64,000 nt of DNA from Limnoperna fortunei. Its lineage: Eukaryota > Mollusca > Bivalvia > Mytilida > Modiolidae. Shown here piece by piece: positions 61,701 through 64,000 of this stretch. The notes below the pieces were generated by a model. It did not search any database. It was not told the DNA's origin and saw only the letters and a program-made list of their open reading frames with translations. The position numbers and the translations under genes are program-made. Location: positions 31,418,043-31,482,042 of the forward strand of contig OX104115.1 of the NCBI GenBank assembly GCA_944474755.1, read 5' to 3'. Position 1 is the stretch's first letter. Every line of letters begins with the position of its first letter.

Positions 61701-64000
61701 ACAGGTGCTTTTGAAGTACAATCAATTCCTGCTTTTTGCAACAAGCACTACCACAAAATGACAATCAACGAGCATGAAATATATTTTTTTAGCTTAAAAA
61801 ATCCATATTTCTGATAATTACATCATTAATGTTGAATAGCAGATATGATACTGATTAAGGGTAAATTATTTGAAAAGGGTACAGTTTTTTTATTCACTTA
61901 GTAGTACACTTATTAATTAATCACAAAATCATACTTGGGATTGACTTCAAGCAATCTTTTAGTTTTCCAACTCGCGGAGAGTGAAGTTGGAATCTCTGGT
62001 AGATGGCCAATAACCTCATCAATTAAAACAACAAGGTCATTCCAGGAACCATCCCCAAAAATCTTTAGGATCTCTACACTGTTATCCTGGATTGATTCCT
62101 GTAATAGAATTAAAATAAGATTTATTTTCATTTTCAAATTAATACTCTTTATTTTGGTACCAGAACATGTCACATCTAGTTTTATACTATTAAACAATAA
62201 AATTTTTGGGATTCATTTTAAGAAAAAAATCAAAATGCTAAACTGATACTGACCTTAATGCTATTAAACGCCTTAGAACCCTAAAATGATTTTTACAGAT
62301 ATGTCAATGTAAATATACATGCCTTCTTTGCTTTATATACTTACATGTACAAGTGCAATAATCTGTTGTCTCTTACATGGAAGGCTTTCAGTCTGTTGTT
62401 CTCAGCAGAGTGAGTAGTATGAGAAGTAGAGTCAGATGGAGTAGTATGAGAAGTAGAGTCATAGGGAGTAGTATGAGAAGTAGAGTCAGAGGGAGTAGTA
62501 TGAGAAGTAGAGTCAGAGGGAGTAGTATGAGAAGTAGAGTCAGAGGGAGTAGTATGAGAAGTAGAGTCAGAGGGAGTAGTATGAGAAGTAGAGTCAGATG
62601 GAGTAATATGAGAAGTAGAGTCAGAGGGAGTAGTATGAGAAGTAGAGCCAGAGGGAGTAGTATGAGAAGTAGAGGGAGTAGTGTGAGAAGTAGAGTCAGA
62701 GGGAGTAGTATGAGAAGTAGAGTCAGAGGGAGTAGTATGAGAAGCAGAGCCAGAGGGAGTAGTATGAGAAGTAGAATCAGATGGAGTAGTGTGAGAAGTA
62801 GAGTCAGAGGGAGTAGTATGAAAAGTAGAGTCAGATGGAGTAGTGTGAATAACAGAGTCAAAAGAAGAAGCAGATGGAGTAGAGGCAGAAGAGTCAGATG
62901 AAGGAAGATTGGAAGTGACAGGTGTAGATAATGTCAAAGAACCATGAAATCTGCTCCTGGAATATAGTTGAGTAAAACATTCTTTATTGCAAGCTATCAA
63001 AACATATTCAAGGAAAAAACAAAAAAGAAGTAATTTATTTGATTGTCTCATGTTTCATGTATATTTGAGAAAAAAAACCATGTTTATTGAGCAAATGTAT
63101 CAAATTTATAGAATTCAAGTTAAAACATTTTATTGGAATATATGTAACAAAATTGAAAACAATTGGTACTGATACACTAAACTCATGATGTGACAGCAAT
63201 AAAATAACCATATTTTAACTCATTAAAAGGCAATAGAACTTTGAAACAAAAGGAAACTTTAAAAAAACCTGTAATCAAGTCTTCTTCGCTTCGATGGAGG
63301 ATAAGGCACAATGTTCAAGTGGTCTTGGAGGGACTCTATCAATTCATAGACCTGACAAATAGTGGGACGTCTCTGTCCATCTGAAAATACACACCATAAA
63401 ATTTATTTTGTAATCTCATTTCTATAAGTTTGCTTATGATTATTATTATATTTGAGTGTATATAGAGTTAGCAGCGTGATATGCAATTCCAATAATGTAT
63501 TTAGACTTTCTAAAAATCTTAAATCAAATATATGATAATAATTAATAATATTCTCAGATTTTTAAGTTTATTTTATGCTCTACTGACATGTCTGACCAGT
63601 GAACAACTGATATCTTACCGCGAACTTGTTAATTGTTGGGCAATGATAGGGTAAAGCATATCTTAATATGTACATGTATTTCTTTAAAAAAACTTTCAAA
63701 ACAAATCAAGGTTATTACCAAAATCATGAAAATATGTCAAATTGCATTATAAAGCAAAATATATAGAAAAAAACAATAAACAAAATGGTCACAGCAGTTT
63801 ACATCGGGGCATTCCATTTTGTCAGACTGAGAGTCAAGGGAACTTAAAAATGAACTGTACAGACTCAGGTTGGTGAAATTTATTGTTTAAAGTGTCTAAA
63901 TATTTAAAAGTATGAAATACCTTTTGGATGATTTAAAGATGAAAATGGAACTGATGTTCTTCTCCACCATTCAGGACAGTTGTTCATGTCATCATAAAAA
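55697..64000 (-). CDS. OTU-like cysteine-protease-fold protein with PHD-like finger (11 exons, 5' end outside window)
   Basis: Exons, 5' to 3': >64000-63921, 63380-63269, 62956-62377, 62098-61935, 61261-61081, 59949-59793, 59297-59129, 58824-58564, 56752-56636, 56230-56150, 55771-55697 (about 659 codons). Phases agree at every junction except exon 8 to 9. Order of parts: N-terminal NCPEWWRR segment; basic PPSKRRRLDY; a Ser/Thr/Pro linker of about 17 HTTPSDSTS repeats; an OTU-like domain with STSDGNCLFNSFSSVLYGDE (D-G-N-C catalytic Cys loop), ALSSILGRPVI and SLRHVVPLV (probable catalytic His); a PHD-like finger VWIECTLCGQWVHDIC then FICGC; and a helical tail. OTU proteins cleave ubiquitin chains; vertebrate vertnin has a comparable OTU-like fold, and distant kinship is possible but unproven. 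KRRR may be a nuclear signal. It converges on the KDZ-like gene. Confidence 0.75.
56150..56230 (-). CDS. OTU/PHD-like gene, exon 10
   Basis: Acceptor tctaaaacag, donor cctgag|gtatct. It encodes VDSLAEELLKAVTRKEQHLV then PDIFIPE, an amphipathic helix. Confidence 0.78.
56636..56752 (-). CDS. OTU/PHD-like gene, exon 9
   Basis: Acceptor ctatttacag, donor gatatt|gtaaga. Only phase 0 is open: DVVTDKTPSLRGFIFRSQGY, IQLKRNVRIGRCGPFTEDI. It joins exon 10 in phase 0. The incoming phase from exon 8 would be 2, hence the suspected missing exon. Confidence 0.75.
57485..57575 (+). repeat. SINE/repeat tail fragment in intron
   Basis: gggcttacataactttcagc and aatatttcagctatatcatg match the common repeat block (atttcagctatatcatggc in the SINE at 5.3 kb). 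Confidence 0.55.
58564..58824 (-). CDS. OTU/PHD-like gene, exon 8 (catalytic His and zinc finger)
   Basis: Acceptor aaatattacag. It encodes YGSLRHVVPLVCEPGPFGAY, FEGWAFEGLGICALTAGANP, VWIECTLCGQWVHDICIMVN and FICGCDRLIDGQIF. R-H-V-V-P-L-V resembles the N-H-F-V-P-L-V strand that carries the OTU general-base His. W-I-x-C-x-x-C-x-x-W-x-H-x-x-C ... C-x-C resembles the second half of a PHD finger. The donor gaaag|gtaata leaves phase 2, which does not fit exon 9, so the 3' border or a missing exon is unresolved. Confidence 0.8.
59129..59297 (-). CDS. OTU/PHD-like gene, exon 7 (OTU core)
   Basis: Acceptor ctttttttcag, donor cacacg|gtatga. It encodes LFHIHALSSILGRPVINHFG, GMKIPFMKDIYPVEADLRFS, AAVHLLWVPSKPT. 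The H-x-x-A-L-x-x-(V/I)-L-x-R-P-(I/V) segment is a recurrent OTU core strand-helix; V-H-L-L-W precedes the His-containing strand of exon 8. Confidence 0.85.
59793..59949 (-). CDS. OTU/PHD-like gene, exon 6
   Basis: Acceptor ataattttgtag, donor gattgca|gtatgt. It encodes IAEEYEDDCQMWLSAVSGSD, YEIPEHLSFPEKIEVLCRQE, LLLTSKFPYRDC. Acidic start, then a helix within the OTU-like domain. Confidence 0.83.
60204..60533. mobile_element. 330-bp MITE with 96-bp inverted repeats
   Basis: The ends catcgtcggaaacccacg and cgtgggtttccgacgatg are exact inverted copies. The arms 60204-60299 and 60438-60533 pair over 96 bp with about two mismatches (ttgtag/ctataa; catgaat/attcttg). taagtaag flanks both sides (60196-60203 and 60534-60541), an apparent 8-bp target duplication. 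The arms are GC-rich and the 138-bp centre AT-rich. An 8-bp duplication fits hAT, P or Sola1-type transposases; the ends do not identify one. Inserted in the intron between exons 5 and 6 of the OTU/PHD-like gene. Confidence 0.9.
60760..60849. repeat. Hairpin element, about 36-bp imperfect arms
   Basis: gtagttcatcaatgtaaaac (60760 onward) pairs with gttttatacattgatgaact(ac) ending at 60849, and attcactca pairs with tgagtgaat. The loop is about 17 bp. Intronic in the OTU/PHD-like gene, 220 bp from the MITE. Confidence 0.8.
61081..61261 (-). CDS. OTU/PHD-like gene, exon 5 (catalytic Cys)
   Basis: Acceptor ctttttttag, donor agtat|gtaagt. It encodes YIDFIPESVGKRIALASTSD, GNCLFNSFSSVLYGDEQCAF, LLRLMFVVLMASKVLEYSKY. 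S-x-D-G-N-C-L-F-x-x-x-S-x-x-L-x-G-x-E followed by L-R matches the OTU signature around the nucleophilic Cys. This exon decides the family. Confidence 0.88.
61935..62098 (-). CDS. OTU/PHD-like gene, exon 4
   Basis: Acceptor ttctattacag, donor cccaa|gtatga. It encodes ESIQDNSVEILKIFGDGSWN, DLVVLIDEVIGHLPEIPTSL, KTKRLLEVNPK. Mostly helical, leading into the OTU-like domain. Confidence 0.83.
62377..62956 (-). CDS. OTU/PHD-like gene, exon 3 (repeat linker)
   Basis: Acceptor tatattccag, donor ttccat|gtaaga. It encodes SRFHGSLTLSTPVTSNLPSS, then about 17 nine-residue units of the HTTPSDSTS type, then SAENNRLKAFH. The phase-0 donor gtaaga at 62376 was chosen because it joins ESIQDNSVEIL in frame; the stronger-looking gtaagt a few codons on would run into a stop. 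The region should be disordered and possibly O-glycosylated or phosphorylated (inference from composition). Confidence 0.85.
62407..62847. repeat. In-frame coding minisatellite, 27-bp unit, about 17 copies
   Basis: Plus-strand unit gagtcagagggagtagtatg, agaagta. On the coding strand it gives HTTPSDSTS. One unit is 6 bp shorter (HTTPSTS); all length changes are multiples of three. Substitutions give variants such as HTTPSGSAS, HITPSDSTS and HTTPYDSTS. Confidence 0.97.
63269..63380 (-). CDS. OTU/PHD-like gene, exon 2
   Basis: Acceptor gtattttcag, donor ttacag|gttttt. It encodes DGQRRPTICQVYELIESLQD, HLNIVPYPPSKRRRLDY: an amphipathic helix then a basic patch resembling a nuclear localisation signal. 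Confidence 0.82.
63921..64000 (-). CDS. OTU/PHD-like gene, exon 1 in window (partial)
   Basis: Runs off the window. It encodes YDDMNNCPEWWRRTSVPFSS then LNHPK; donor caaaag|gtattt at 63920. It joins in phase to the next exon (G + AT giving Asp of KDGQRR). The real start codon is beyond the right edge. Confidence 0.75.

Noticed and set aside
62377..62901. Arg/Ser-rich plus frame and Leu-rich second minus frame over the 27-bp repeat
   Set aside because: Because 27 is a multiple of three, every frame of the repeat stays open. Only the HTTPSDSTS frame is supported by splice sites and matching phases.

Overview
The window is eukaryotic nuclear DNA: AT-rich, intron-containing and dominated by decayed mobile elements. 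Several signatures point to a bivalve mollusc, probably a mussel (Mytilidae). There are tRNA-derived SINEs carrying the molluscan core around ccggagtacccgggg, many copies of a repeat with a cgtccagcgagcagtatttc block, a repeat with the mussel-type motif cgccagtcgcgcgtttcgtc, and degenerate arrays of the form atggccgccactgcaggac. The species call is inference from remembered repeat families. There are no rRNA genes, canonical tRNAs, CRISPR arrays or prokaryotic operons.

Layout. 1-2.6 kb is AT-rich with two diverged direct duplications. 2.6-10.3 kb is a LINE graveyard, almost all on the minus strand: an L1/Tx1-like ORF2 (2.98-5.05 kb), a Jockey-like EN and a zinc-knuckle ORF1 (5.77-7.1 kb), a second L1/Tx1-like copy (8.5-10.25 kb), a SINE and a fold-back element. 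10.3-16.5 kb holds diverged non-coding repeats. 16.55-18.6 kb is a structural hot spot: a (TA)n tract, a spacer-free palindrome, a second inverted repeat and 3.3 copies of a 457-bp unit that carries a tRNA-like box A/box B module. 18.7-29.1 kb is repeats: a second SINE, MITEs, local tandem duplications, a LINE ORF1 remnant and one element nested in another with a 7-bp target duplication. 30-34.9 kb is a tandem segmental duplication. Its first copy holds a class A GPCR gene broken by one stop codon; its second copy keeps only TM6-TM7. 35-43.8 kb has a LINE tail, an SGNH-like fragment and small repeats.

43.9-49.7 kb (+ strand) is an eight-exon coding region for a KDZ-type (Kyakuja-Dileera-Zisupton) transposase-like protein. 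One exon carries two frame changes and an in-frame stop. 50.3-51.6 kb is a ~64-bp minisatellite of about 20 copies. 55.7 kb to the right edge (- strand) is an eleven-exon gene, open at its 5' end. Its product has a Ser/Thr-rich linker of about 17 nine-residue repeats encoded by an in-frame 27-bp minisatellite, an OTU-like cysteine-protease fold (DGNC, later RHVVPLV) and a PHD-like zinc finger. Its introns hold a 330-bp MITE with 96-bp inverted repeats and an apparent 8-bp target duplication, and a separate hairpin.

The two multi-exon loci converge. Whether the OTU/PHD gene is a host gene, or cargo or a partner of a KDZ element, is the most interesting open question. One phase mismatch between exons 8 and 9 of that gene shows its model is incomplete.
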